From the NCBI GenBank assembly GCA_900660155.1, contig CABFPE010001043.1, positions 118,881-158,944 on the forward strand: a stretch of 40,064 bases of DNA. Direction: 5' to 3'. The DNA comes from Hofstenia miamia (Eukaryota; Xenacoelomorpha; Acoela; Hofsteniidae). Shown in pieces: positions 10,676-21,385 of the stretch (position 1 is the stretch's first letter; every line of letters starts with the position of its first letter). The notes under the pieces were generated by a model. That model worked only from the letters and a program-made list of their open reading frames with translations. It searched no databases and was not told where the DNA came from. The position numbers and the translations under genes were made by a program.

Positions 10676-12249
10676 CAATACTGGACATATGTATTCGATC
10701 ACCTTGCTATTTTGAATAAATAATGAACATTCATTCGATAGAGTGTTACTTTGATTAAGAAAGGAAAATTTGTATGTCTAAAACCATAAAATATGTAGAA
10801 TAGCAATTGGCTATTAATTTTTAATGAAAATTAGAAAACTTGCATTGGAAAAATGTATTCGACCACCTGAAAAAATTTTAACAAATGAGCATATTCGAAA
10901 AAAGTAAACTCAAAATAAGATACATAAATTAATAATTGATGCAATACAAGCACTTAGTAACAAAATTCTCTCTTCTAATATTTTGTAGGGCGTCCGTTTG
11001 AGCGATCAGGGATTAAATCAAAAAGTCTTTCAATAAAGATATTGGGAATTGCATAAATTTTTTTCTTTATTGCGCTCCACAGCTCGGCTTCGGTGTGAAG
11101 AGTATGCTGTCTAATTCGATATTTAACCTCTTTCCACATATTTTCGATAGTATTAAGGTCTGGAGATTGACCAGACCAGTCAGCAAGGATAGCAACCCCA
11201 TTATTATGGAGGAAATTTTTCATTTCTTTTTAGGTATGACATGGAGCACCATCCTGCTGATATATTGATCACTTGTAAGGAGTGGCAAGAGTTCCTTTTT
11301 TAGAATCCGAGCATATTATGAGCTTAGAAGAGTACCAGTGATGTGAACAATCTTGCGAAAACCACACTTCCATATTGCACCCCATACCATTACAGATTTC
11401 CCACCATAATTCATGGTCCCCGGATAAGTTGAGGCAAGAATCTTTATCAACATTCCTTTCGATGAGTATAGCTCAAATCTTGACTCATCTTAAAATATAA
11501 CATTAGACCAATCTTCAGATGAATTGGCTCATTAAATTGGCATACCGCATCCGGTGTAATCTTTGAGGTTAAGAATGGCTTCTGGGTGCCATGAATGTCC
11601 CAATTGAGTACTTGTTCAGGATGTTTCGCACAGTTCTTGCTGTCACAAGGTGACCATCAGCCATTCCTGGGAAAATTCCTTGAAGTTTTTCTGGGATTTT
11701 GTTTTGAAAGGCACATAAGAGCTGATTGGGAAATTTTGGAGGTCTATTTTGGTATTCCGGACTTTTGCTTGGGGGTTAATGTTTTCAGAAGTGAAACGTT
11801 TGATGATATCTCCGACAGTACTTCGAGGTCTCTCTACAAGTCGAGCTATACTACGTTGACTACTCCCTTCCAAATGTTTGAAGATAATCAACTCGCGGAT
11901 GGCAAGAGGTACGTAACCAGGCATCATATATGGCGAAGAAAGACTGTTATTAGACATTTTCAATATAAATAGACTGAAAAATCTCAATCAATGAAATTTT
12001 TTACAGATTCTTTGATTTGGTCTGAAGTGGCCGAATACATTTTCTAAGAAAAGATTAGCTAACTCCAAGCATTGTAGCATTTCTCCTTGAGATTTAAAGT
12101 AAACAGTGATAATTATGTCTCAACATTGATGAATTCCTCTTTCTGCAAACCTAAATCTAATTAAAAAATATCTATGGCATTCTTGACGTCCATTTCTTAG
12201 AAATATTTATGACAAATCATGTGTGGCCAAATTCTTTTTTCCAGTACTG
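10676..12249 (-). mobile_element. Full-length but inactive Tc1-like DNA transposon (1574 bp)
   Basis: Terminal inverted repeats CAATACTGGA... (10676) and, read inward on the minus strand from 12249, CAGTACTGGA..., each bordered by TA (10674-10675, 12250-12251), the Tc1/mariner target duplication. The transposase runs on the minus strand. 11987-11643 holds the N-terminal helix-turn-helix (REL...GSSQRSIARLVERPRSTVGDI). The DDE core follows: DESRFELYSS near 11490 (first Asp), GKSVMVWGAI near 11370, QQDGAPCHT near 11245 (second Asp), then SPDLNTIENMW near 11150 (Glu), and a C-terminus ending at 10975. By my count about 35 residues separate the second Asp and the Glu. The frame is broken by stops, one just after CHT (TAA), another just before DESRF, plus frame changes, so this copy is a pseudogene. 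TIR divergence suggests moderate age. Confidence 0.93.
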
Positions 12250-12251
12250 TA

Positions 12252-12779
12252 TATGTATTTGGTGTAATACTAGCCTTCATGTAGATTTAACGTAGAAATT
12301 ACAAAGCAGCACATTAAATATTACACATAAAATTCATTGCCTTAATAAATTTTAAGGATTACTTTTTCGTTGTCATCTGATATTGCATTATTAATATAAT
12401 AGTACTTCTGTACATTATATTGTAACTTCAGAAGATGAATTAATGTAATTTATTTATATTTGAAAGTCATACAAGCAGTGCAGTTTAATTACAATTTAAT
12501 TATTTTCATACTGTTTGGTGTTATGTCAATTATGGTTAGGACCCGGATTTTTTATCCGGAAATATTCGTCGTCAAATAATGCGCGGAATTACCAAAATAT
12601 GCTTTAAAATATGTATAAAAACTACATTATAGTAAACAGATATTCAATTGCCAAGGTATATACACATTTATACTAATAGACACATAAATGTTGTTTCAAG
12701 TGATCAACAGCCATAAGCATTCGTGTTTGAATTTGACCCACCTAGACTAGAAGCACATTTCAATATATAGGAACATTTA
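12252..12779. other. Intergenic, nothing recognised
   Basis: AT-rich. A perfect 6-bp hairpin, CCGGAT-TTTTT-ATCCGG, lies at 12543-12559; no function is implied in an animal genome. Confidence 0.4.
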
Positions 12780-13135
12780 AAGGATTAAAATCAGCTGCAT
12801 TGATTTTTTCTCCTTTATAGTTTTTTGCAAATGTTCTCATGGATTGTAAATCGAGATTTCCTGTAAGGCATTCAGATTTTCTTTGTACATCTCCCCCTGT
12901 ATTAGTTCTATGACAATATCAAGTATCTCAAACTCGCTGCAAAGAAATAAGAGCCCTTGCAGTTGCGTTATAGCTTCAGGGCGAAACTGAAAGAAACCGT
13001 AATGAGACACAATTCCTACATTAAATTGTTGTCCAGGAAGTAAACGAGTTTTAAAATGTCCAATATTTTTCAGCCTTCAGTTTTGAAGTGTTGCAGGAAC
13101 AGAAATTTCAGTGAAATATTTGGTATCTGTGACAT
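12780..13135 (-). pseudogene. Decayed protein-coding-like stretch, family unknown
   Basis: The minus strand reads with sustained, protein-like composition, for example FKTRLLPGQQFNVGIVSHYG followed by FQFRPEAITQLQGLLFL, unlike the surrounding AT-rich noise. The frame is interrupted. I cannot name the family. It lies downstream, on the same strand, of the gag-like fossil at 13500-14513 and could be part of the same old element, or an unrelated host pseudogene. Confidence 0.3.
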
Positions 13136-13499
13136 TCGCGTGTTAAATACGATGGAATATGCCAGGTATCATAGAAATATACGTTAAAGAAAAATGTTGC
13201 AAATTCTTCATAGATATAAGTCGAGGTAATTTAAATCTGAATTTACAATCAATGGAGTTTATTTTGTATATAGTTGCTTGCAATTTTTTTAAACATTGGA
13301 TTGAAGCTCATACTGTCTGTCGTAAATTCCTTTCAAGATTTTTTGAATCAATTCATGAATTTCATAATTTTTCATTGAAATGTGAAAACGCAACTCATGG
13401 TCAATATCCAACATACTTCTCAATAACTGAACTAAATCTACATGTTCGAAGAAAGCAGAGAATGTTAAGAAAACAGTGAAATTTTAATATATATACAAA

Positions 13500-14513
13500 T
13501 ATTCGCCTGAGTTTCTTATAGTTCATTTTTGTCCCTGTTGAGTACCAAATAGTGTTGGTATGCTGCTCCACTCAAGTATAGTGGGAATCTTGCTGCCACT
13601 GCTGTTTGTGTTTCTTTATTTTTTATTTATTATTCATTTTAAAATATTTGGAGCCATTCCGTGAATGTTGGCAAATAGTTTTCTATTTTTCATGTGAACT
13701 TATGAAGGATGGCTTTGCATAATGGTGCATCATTATTGTTCGTTTCTAACAATATGGATTCATTGAACATTGGTTTTGTCTCTGTTTCAGTTTTGTATTT
13801 CTGTTTCACTTGTTTGGTTATTGTGTCTACTAATTTTTGGACGAGTTCTTTCTCCATTTCAGGTGGTTTATTTTTAAACAATTCTCCATCTTTGGGTAAA
13901 TTCGTTTTACATATGGTTTCTGCATCTTCAGCTGTTGTTCCTCATACCTATTTTTGGGTTTTTTTATGTGGCTGTTTTCAGTTTTGTTATTTAGCATTAG
14001 TAGTCATAGTTCATCTCTAAGGCTGTTGATTTCCATTTGTTTTGCTTTGTTTTCTTCTCATAGCCTGATATTTTCTTTGTGCATTTCAGCCATCAACTGC
14101 TGCCATTTTGAACTCTCGATTTTCATTTCTTTATTTGGGTCTATTAAAATTTCTATTTGTCTTTGGAATAGGTTTCTCTGTCTCTCATTTCATTTAGTAT
14201 TTTTCCTTTTCAACATTTGTCGATTCTATTTCTGATATTTTTCACATTAGTTTTCTGACCATTTTGGTTAGCTTGCTTACTGTTACCTCATCATTGGTAT
14301 TGACTGTTGACAGAATCATCTCTGCTGGGGATGCTTTGCTTTCAGGGTCCTGTGTTCAGGGAGTTTTCTGACTTTGAGTTTTTTTTTGAGTTTTGGACCT
14401 TGTTTTATTTTTCTTTCTTGAATATACCATTGTATTTGTTTATCTGTGAGTAGTCTTTCAGTTTTTTCCCAGTTGACTAAATTGTTGTGGCTCTGTAGGT
14501 GTGGGTTTTTCAT
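13500..14513 (-). mobile_element. Gag-like / coiled-coil retroelement fossil, probably LTR-type
   Basis: The minus strand holds several coding-like blocks: a basic start (14513-14316, with NLVNWEKTERLLTDKQIQWY), a heptad-rich coiled coil around 14150-14010 (MAEMHKENIRL, KQMEINSLRDEL), a charged block at 13881-13690 (MEKELVQKLVDTITKQVKQK) and, near 13610-13530, RFPLYLSGAAYQHYLVL, which resembles the conserved capsid-region helix of Ty3/gypsy-type Gag (FPLxLxGxAxxxY). Order and motifs suggest a Gag protein. The element is old and broken, with several breaks; no LTRs or pol were recognised beside it. A LINE ORF1 or a host coiled-coil pseudogene are alternatives. Confidence 0.45.
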
Positions 14514-14625
14514 GTTTGTTTAGTTTGCTATTGGTTACACCAAGATAATTAATTTGGTTAGTTTGAGAAGACACATCTTAACTTGTCCTGTGTCTGCTAG
14601 TTTTTTGTTTTGGGGAGTATTGCTT

Positions 14626-14767
14626 TTGACAAGAAGTACATCTTCTTAAATCAATTAAATCATAATCTGTTTGTTTTCTTTCTCTGAGCGTCAATCTTGA
14701 CAAGAAGTACATATTCTTAAATCAATTAAATCGTAGTTTGTTCCTTTTCTTTTTCCAAGAAGAAATC
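14626..14767. repeat. 71-bp imperfect tandem dimer
   Basis: TTGACAAGAAGTACAT occurs at 14626 and again at 14697, each followed by a shared TTCTTAAATCAATTAAATC segment with a few differences after it. No coding content. Confidence 0.7.
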
Positions 14768-15872
14768 TATCTTAACCCAGGGATTGAATTTTTATTTGAG
14801 TTAGAGTTTATTGGGCACCTGTCACAGTTGCAATGTAGAATCTGTACAAGGAGATTCATAGACATATTTCAGTAAAGCTATAACAATTTCTATTAATTAA
14901 TCTGTTTACCAATTGTACAATTCCAATTAATCCAGCTTTCCAATCTAAGCAAGGCAAGGTATTACTAACAACTCGTTTAGATCGAAAGCAGCAAGATGTT
15001 ATCAGGGTTTGAATCTGATACTAATATATATAATTTTATAATTATTTGCTTTTGAAACTGATAAAAATATACGTGAACAGTGTATTAGAGATAAAACACA
15101 TTACAAAACACAATTTACAAGTTAAAAAGAGTTTAGCTGGACAGATACACTTTCATCTTTCATTCTTTCACATGTTAATGCATTAGCCCAGGTATATAAT
15201 TTTGATTGCTTAGCTGTTGACACTCTCAAATAAATGAGTGATAATTTCAACTCTAATGATTTTTTTGCATATCAACAATAATAAGAAAAGCTGCGGTTCA
15301 AAAATTTACAAAGTTGGCTAAGGGCATAATGTGTTGACAATTACGAAAGGTAACAGGAAAACAAAGCAAAAGACCTGTATCTGAGGTGAAATGTTTGTTA
15401 AAGACTGAAGAGAAGTTATCATGTCCTGCAATATTGGTGAAATTAATTCATTTTCAGGCGAAGTTTGTGTACAAAATATATCTCTTTATGAGTTGCCAGT
15501 TGGTGAATGGTATTAGAATATGCAAAGGGGAATCAAACTCAAACAAAGTATATTCCACTGGTTAAAATTATTTTGCAAAACGGAAATTGCTTTTTACTTC
15601 CCAAATGCTATGCACAAAGAGCTGGCACAAAATTCAAAATGTTAATTGGACTTAAAGTTCTTTGATGTCAGAATAAACCTCCAAAATATTTCTGTTGTAA
15701 GCCATGTAATGTGTTGAAATTTAGCGTGTAATTTTATATTTAGAAGGTGTAAATACATATTCTTTTTCAGATATATTTTTCTGCTTGTATATATTTTTAC
15801 ATAAATAATCGATTTTTAGCTAGAACCACAAGAAAAATAAGAGACGGTTTTACAAAATAATATAAAATATAT

Positions 15873-15914
15873 TGGGATAACCTGGACTTGAACCAACAAC
15901 TTGGACGAGAGCAG
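15873..15914 (-). repeat. tRNA-like 3' half with B box, possible SINE remnant
   Basis: On the minus strand GTTGGTTCAAGTCC matches a polymerase III B box (GGTTCRANNCC), followed by a short acceptor-like TTATCCCA. No matching 5' half with an A box or complementary 5' acceptor is found upstream, so it is not an intact tRNA gene. Most likely a truncated tRNA-derived SINE or tRNA pseudogene. Confidence 0.35.
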
Positions 15915-17788
15915 TGACATGCATAATATTCTTTTTACGAATATCTTGTTTTCAATGTACTTCAATCTTAGAAATATAGGCCTATGCATAATTTCAACAA
16001 AGCTCATTAGCGCACAGAAATATTGCAAAATCAATCATTTTAACTAGAACAATGTGTTTTTAATGCACTAGTCAGTATTTGTGTAGAGTTTAATTGTGAA
16101 AGTTGGTTTCTCCTTTACTGGGTAAGTTGTTTTTATACTTTGAAATGCTAAATTCTCTTTTTGTGCAAGACTTATGCAGCTAACAACATTTAGAATTTAT
16201 TTAATGTCTTGTCCTATGCATTAAAATCTCCTTTTTCATAGTAATGACTAGTTATTCAAGCATCTTCTCCATGTGGAAGAAATAGGATTCAAAAAATCAT
16301 TTATGCTTTCAATTAATGCTAACATCTCTTAGAGGGTACAAGTTCTTTAAACTGTATTTGTTATAACATTTGTTGTCTCTATTTTAACACTGCCTTCATG
16401 CAGAAGAGTGAGAATTGAAAATCAAATATGTTCTCAATTAATGCTAATGTTTGTTAGAGACTTCAACACTTTATAACACATAGCAGAGCTTTCTATTGTG
16501 TTGATCCTTCATCATTCATGATGAAAATGAAATATACGCTATTACTAAGCACATAAAGCTTTGAATGGTTAAATCAATTACAATTCTAGATAGGATATAT
16601 TCAAACCATCACGTAAAGAGATACAAATTTAATAATTACAATGAAATGCATGCGTACATCTGATCATTATATCCAGTAACACCCTAATAATTTGCTAACA
16701 CAACAAAAACCTGTTTGAATGTCAACCATTCATTGCCAAAAAGGAAAGTTCATATTAAATTTTAGGCATGGAATTATATATTTATGAATAAATATTCAAA
16801 AATCGCTATCATCACAACCAATTGTTGTGGAAAAATGAAAGCTACATGAATATTAAGAGTATAAAATCGATCAGAATGATAGTAAAACAATGGGGATTTT
16901 CTGATCATTCTATTTTCAATGCAATAATCACATAAGAATTTATGAACTTTGTTTAGTTATTTCCAAATATATTTTGAACAAATAACGCCATGTTCTAGTT
17001 TCCATGGAGATTATAATCGCTAAACAATACAGCTCAAAAAACAAAAATGGGGTAGTGAATTTGGTAAAGACGAAGAAATTCGGGAAAAAATATTCAGCAA
17101 ACAAATAATGAAATAATCATATCTATTGGAAATTGACGTGTTTCAGCTATTCTTTTTACATTATGGTTGGATGGTGTTTCGCATTAGAAAACAATTTCTG
17201 TCATATTACGTTAAAGAATATGTCAAATTCGTGGTTATTCTTGTTGACAAGGGTAAATTGAAGTGGAAGTTTGGTCAATCTAGCCATGTTTTACGCTCAG
17301 CTACGAAATGGATGCTTTGATTTTACAGTTTTTTATTATAAAGGTACATTTATTGTTGAAATTTGCCAAATATGTATTTAAATTTAGGTTTTTATCCAAC
17401 CTAGTTGAATTGATAACCCTGGTGCGCTGATATTTAGCATTGATTTCAATCTCAAAATACATGTAAAGCTTTGGGCTTTGGTTTAGATCTCAAAATACGT
17501 CTACACATAGAAACATTGGTGCGTCTTTGATCCCCCTAATTTAATGTTTTTGCTTTCATCATTTGTACTAATTTGCAATATTTCACGTGTTTTTAATATT
17601 TCTGGTTTCTAACTCTTGTATTTTAATTGAGCACGTATTAATATTTGTACTTTTTAGCAATATTAGACCAAACACTTAGCATATGGCTGATATTGTAGAG
17701 CAGAGCTCCTGTGCTTACAAAATATTAGTTTGCAATTTTCACGAAATTCTTAGCAATCTATCTCTAAAAATGCTATGTGCCTAAATTT

Positions 17789-18340
17789 TTTATGTGTGAA
17801 TAATACACTATTTAGAAGCATTTGTAGGTTTAGAAAGCGAGCGCGAAAACTCAAAGATTGAAGGCAGTGCGTTTTGGTTTCAAATGCATCTACACACAAA
17901 TAACAAGGTATGATGATACTTTTGTTTTCATAACCCATCGATATTATAATATTTCACGTTTAATCGAGTATGTTTTTAAATTACCATTTCAAACTATATT
18001 ATGCATGATGAATTTTGCTGTTGAATATTTTGTTGAATTGCATGCATTTTAAATTAGCTATTTTTTTAACTAGTAGCTTACTGAAACTATAAATTATACA
18101 CATTGATTTTTGCTTTGTTGTACAATTAGGATGATATTAGCTGAATATGTATTAAATTTTTCAGGTAATAGCAGAGTTTATATGGCGGTTAAGCAATTTT
18201 ATAGACGTTGTTTTTCCCCTATAAATTATTATTTTGTAATTTTCTCAAAATTCTTGGTGATCCGTCTTCTAAAAACCAATTGCGTATATTTTTTTGTGTG
18301 TGAATAATACACTATTCACAAGCATTTGTATGTTTAGAAG
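17789..18340. repeat. Dispersed direct repeat pair, about 50 bp, 500 bp apart
   Basis: TGTGTGAATAATACACTATT followed by an AAGCATTTGTAxGTTTAGAA segment occurs at about 17795-17840 and again at 18296-18340. Flanking sequence is also weakly similar, suggesting an old roughly 500-bp tandem duplication that has diverged. TGTGTGAATAATACACT is itself partly palindromic. Confidence 0.6.
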
Positions 18341-18728
18341 GTGATCTCAACATAGAGTTGACTAATTTAATGATTGGAAATCATATCCAGTGAAGGGGAA
18401 TAGTGTGTAGTAATATGTCAACTAGAAGAATGGTGAGTTGCCTGGAAAACACATTCTCATTTCTATAGCAACTACACAATACAATGGAAAAGATATCAAC
18501 AAGACTGTGAACAAGAGTCATAAACCAAATAAACTGAAAAACGTGCCAAGTCGACAAAAAATGTAACAATCAGCAAACGTGTACATCCCCGAAAAATCTG
18601 TATAAACCAAAAAGAAATGTAAAGAAAAGACTGTTGTGTAAAACTAATATAATAGTCTATTAATGAAAGCATGTATATGTATAAATCCTACTAATACCGT
18701 CGCATGTATAATTTATTTGGAAAACGAA

Positions 18729-19800
18729 ATTGCCTTTATCATGTAAGTCTATATTTCATACGCCTGTAATGTTTAAGTATGGCGAATATTTTCTCGTTTT
18801 GTATTAGCGAAAAAATGAATCAAATGCGTGGAATTTTTTCGAATGAAAAATAGCAATGTATTTGAAAAAACGAAAGATGAAATTGCCTTTATCATGTAAG
18901 TCTATATTTCATACGCCTGTAATGTTTAAGTATGGCGAATATTTTCTCGTTTTGTATTAGCGAAAAAATGAATCAAATGCGTGGAATTTTTTCGAATGAA
19001 AAATAGCAATGTATTTGAAAAAACGAAAGATGAAATTGCCTTTATCATGTAAGTCTATATTTCATACGCCTGTAATGTTTAAGTATGGCGAATATTTTCT
19101 CGTTTTGTATTAGCGAAAAAATGAATCAAATGCGTGGAATTTTTTCGAATGAAAAATAGCAATGTATTTGAAAAAACGAAAGATGAAATTGCCTTTATCA
19201 TGTAAGTCTATATTTCATACGCCTGTAATGTTTAAGTATGGCGAATATTTTCTCGTTTTGTATTAGCGAAAAAATGAATCAAATGCGTGGAATTTTTTCG
19301 AATGAAAAATAGCAATGTATTTGAAAAAACGAAAGATGAAATTGCCTTTATCATGTAAGTCTATATTTCATACGCCTGTAATGTTTAAGTATGGCGAATA
19401 TTTTCTCGTTTTGTATTAGCGAAAAAATGAATCAAATGCGTGGAATTTTTTCGAATGAAAAATAGCAATGTATTTGAAAAAACGAAAGATGAAATTGCCT
19501 TTATCATGTAAGTCTATATTTCATACGCCTGTAATGTTTAAGTATGGCGAATATTTTCTCGTTTTGTATTAGCGAAAAAATGAATCAAATGCGTGGAATT
19601 TTTTCGAATGAAAAATAGCAATGTATTTGAAAAAACGAAAGATGAAATTGCCTTTATCATGTAAGTCTATATTTCATACGCCTGTAATGGTTAAGTATGG
19701 TGAATATTTTTTCCATTTTGTATATTGGATATTAGCGAAAAACGAATTAGATGTAAGAAATTTACAATGAAGTGTAGCAACATATTTGAAAAATGAATTG
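18729..19800. repeat. Tandem array, 153-bp unit: six near-identical copies plus one diverged
   Basis: Units begin (ATTGCCTTTATCATGTAAG) at 18729, 18882, 19035, 19188, 19341, 19494 and 19647. The first six appear identical over their shared length (918 bp). The seventh matches for about 40 bases, then drifts (TATGGTGAATATTTTTTCC...), the classic pattern of a homogenised core with a diverged edge. Flanks share a GCATGTATAATTT-like word (18700s and 19868), hinting that an older unit extended further. No coding capacity. Confidence 0.95.
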
Positions 19801-19907
19801 TAACTCTTTGCATGTATTGAATAGTCCCTGAAGAAACAAATTAAATTAAATTTTGTATAATAGCATCACATGTATAATTTTTCGGATATTACAGTATCTG
19901 TAATGAC

Positions 19908-20714
19908 TTAATACGATAGAGAGTTAACTAACATTAGTTTCATTTTTGCATTTATAAAATTGCCTACATGCGCAATAGTTTTAATTCCCATTGCCATTTT
20001 GCGTAACACTATGTGTATGTGATTTGAATAGTTTAATTTATTGTCAATTGTTACTCCAAGATATTTGAAAGTTTCAACTTGAGCTATTTTTGACCCCGAA
20101 AAATTTAAAATGTGTGATCGATGATCTTTATTAAATGGAGACATAACACAGAATTCTGCTTTAGTGGGATTTAGAGTTAAATTAAGAATATTGAAGTATC
20201 TTAGCAATTGAGTTAGATTTTTTTCTAATTTACTAATCGACGTTTCTATTTGATAATCATATGTGTATATACATGTATCGTCAGCATACTGTACTATTCC
20301 GCAATCATTGCTTAAACTGCAATTTAAATCATTAACATACAATGAAAAACACAGAGGTCCTAAAATCGTACCTTGTGGAATACCGTTGTAAGTTTTACCC
20401 CAGTTAGAAAATATACCATTTACTTTGACTCTTTGAAATCGATCACTTAAGTAGCATCTTATTAAATTTATACTATTAGAATCGAAACCAATGTATTCTA
20501 GTTTTCTAAGAAGAATCTGATGATCAATGGAGTCAAATGCTTTGGACAAGTCGACAGAAGCAATTGTGACAAAAAGATTATTATCAAGATAAGATCTCCA
20601 ATTTTCAGTAGCGTAAAGGAAGGCATCAGAGGTGGAGTGACCTTTGCGAAAGCCGAATTGAGTATTCGAAAGAATCGAGTTGTATGTTAACAAATAATAG
20701 AAAGATGTGTGCAA
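19908..20714 (-). mobile_element. LINE RT-domain fragment (copy C), long open frame
   Basis: A 268-codon uninterrupted frame covering the RT palm and thumb: QFGFRKGHSTSDAF, ASVDLSKAFDSIDHQIL (domain A Asp), NGIPQGTILGPLCFSLYVND (domain B), QYADDTCIY (domain C, both catalytic Asp kept), then FKYLGVTIDNKLNY. It is the same broad family as the neighbouring 21386-23374 copy but clearly diverged from it, so probably a different subfamily. It lacks the endonuclease and N-terminal RT, and stops about 180 residues before the expected C-terminus. The open frame suggests it is younger than the LINE debris at the left of the window, yet it is truncated at both ends and inactive. Confidence 0.92.
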
Positions 20715-20930
20715 ACAAAGTAAACATGTAAACTAAATTGGCCTTCTGAAAATAACACAAAAACTAGCACAAACACCTGAATCAATAACTACACAAATTC
20801 CATGACGTCACTACAACACCCCGTCAATATCCACGGGTTGGCAGTGGTCAAAGTCTCCCTTTCGACCAATCAGAAAAAAGTGTAACGAAATACGAGTGTT
20901 TTTAACTACTGTACTCCCTATTATATTATT
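20715..20930 (-). promoter_or_regulatory. CCAAT/CRE-bearing stretch upstream of LINE copy C
   Basis: Less AT-rich than its surroundings. On the minus strand it has CTGATTGGT (CCAAT box, near 20864-20872) and GTGACGTCAT (palindromic CRE, near 20801-20810), then TTTTCAG shortly before the RT frame. It could be the internal promoter and 5'UTR of the LINE brought next to the RT by an internal deletion, or an unrelated fragment. Confidence 0.3.
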
Positions 20931-21200
20931 TAAAGCACAACCTGGATTTTCCTGATATATATTTTTGTTCTAGTAAAAAAAGTTTGTAACTGCTTTTTAA
21001 AAAACTTAAAATTATTTTTAATAACCTTTGATAGGATGTTACAGTTGCTCATAGCAATATTAATAAGTGAACTTTTAAAAACGTTTCTTATGAAATTTGA
21101 TGCAAGCAAATTTTTCTGATCTTTCCGCTCTTGACGTTAAAGTTCGAAATTTATATTAAGTTTTAAGGCTGTAATTGATTAATTATCTTACGAAGTTGGG
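20930..21200 (-). mobile_element. LINE copy A, C-terminal end of ORF2
   Basis: The minus strand reads FKSSLINIAMSNCNIL and then FKFFKKQLQTFF, aligning with SQSFINTAIYNWNIL and FKKELKLLFL at the C-terminus of copy B (21386-23374). It sits directly beyond the 3' tail of copy B and is best read as the part of copy A (24183-24775) that was separated when copy B inserted. About 70 residues between the two parts are not recognisable. Confidence 0.5.
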
Positions 21201-21385
21201 GGAAGGGTAAGATAAGATAAGATAAGATAAGATAATCTATATTCATTTGAATTTTTTTACAATATTTTACTGATATTTCAAATGAATAGCGTCATTAACT
21301 ACTATGTACAAAAAAATGAATAATAACAAAAATGAAATAAATAAAACAACACTGACTAAAAAATACACTGACTACGGATAGCTTA

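Larger units (their letters stand above)
14768..18728. other. About 4 kb of AT-rich intergenic DNA with small diverged repeats
   Basis: No exon or long frame carries a recognisable domain. Diverged short duplications are visible: CAATTAATGCTAA occurs near 16310 and 16435 within similar surroundings, and a longer pair at 17789 and 18290. Reading frames of 60-70 codons here are hydrophobic and AT-driven and I regard them as chance. Confidence 0.45.

Noticed and set aside
10430-10723. Overlapping frames of about 70-80 codons on both strands
   Set aside because: No domain, low-complexity AT-driven residues, and partly inside the Tc1 terminus; no splice or polyadenylation context.
12543-12559. 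CCGGAT-TTTTT-ATCCGG hairpin as a transcription terminator
   Set aside because: Rho-independent-type termination does not apply in an animal nuclear genome and there is no gene upstream on either strand.
15873-15914. tRNA gene on the minus strand
   Set aside because: Only a B box and 3' half are present; no A box, no anticodon arm that folds, and no complementary 5' acceptor strand.
18729-19800. Regular repeats that could be mistaken for a CRISPR array
   Set aside because: Units are contiguous with no unique spacers and the genome is animal; it is a tandem satellite-like array.
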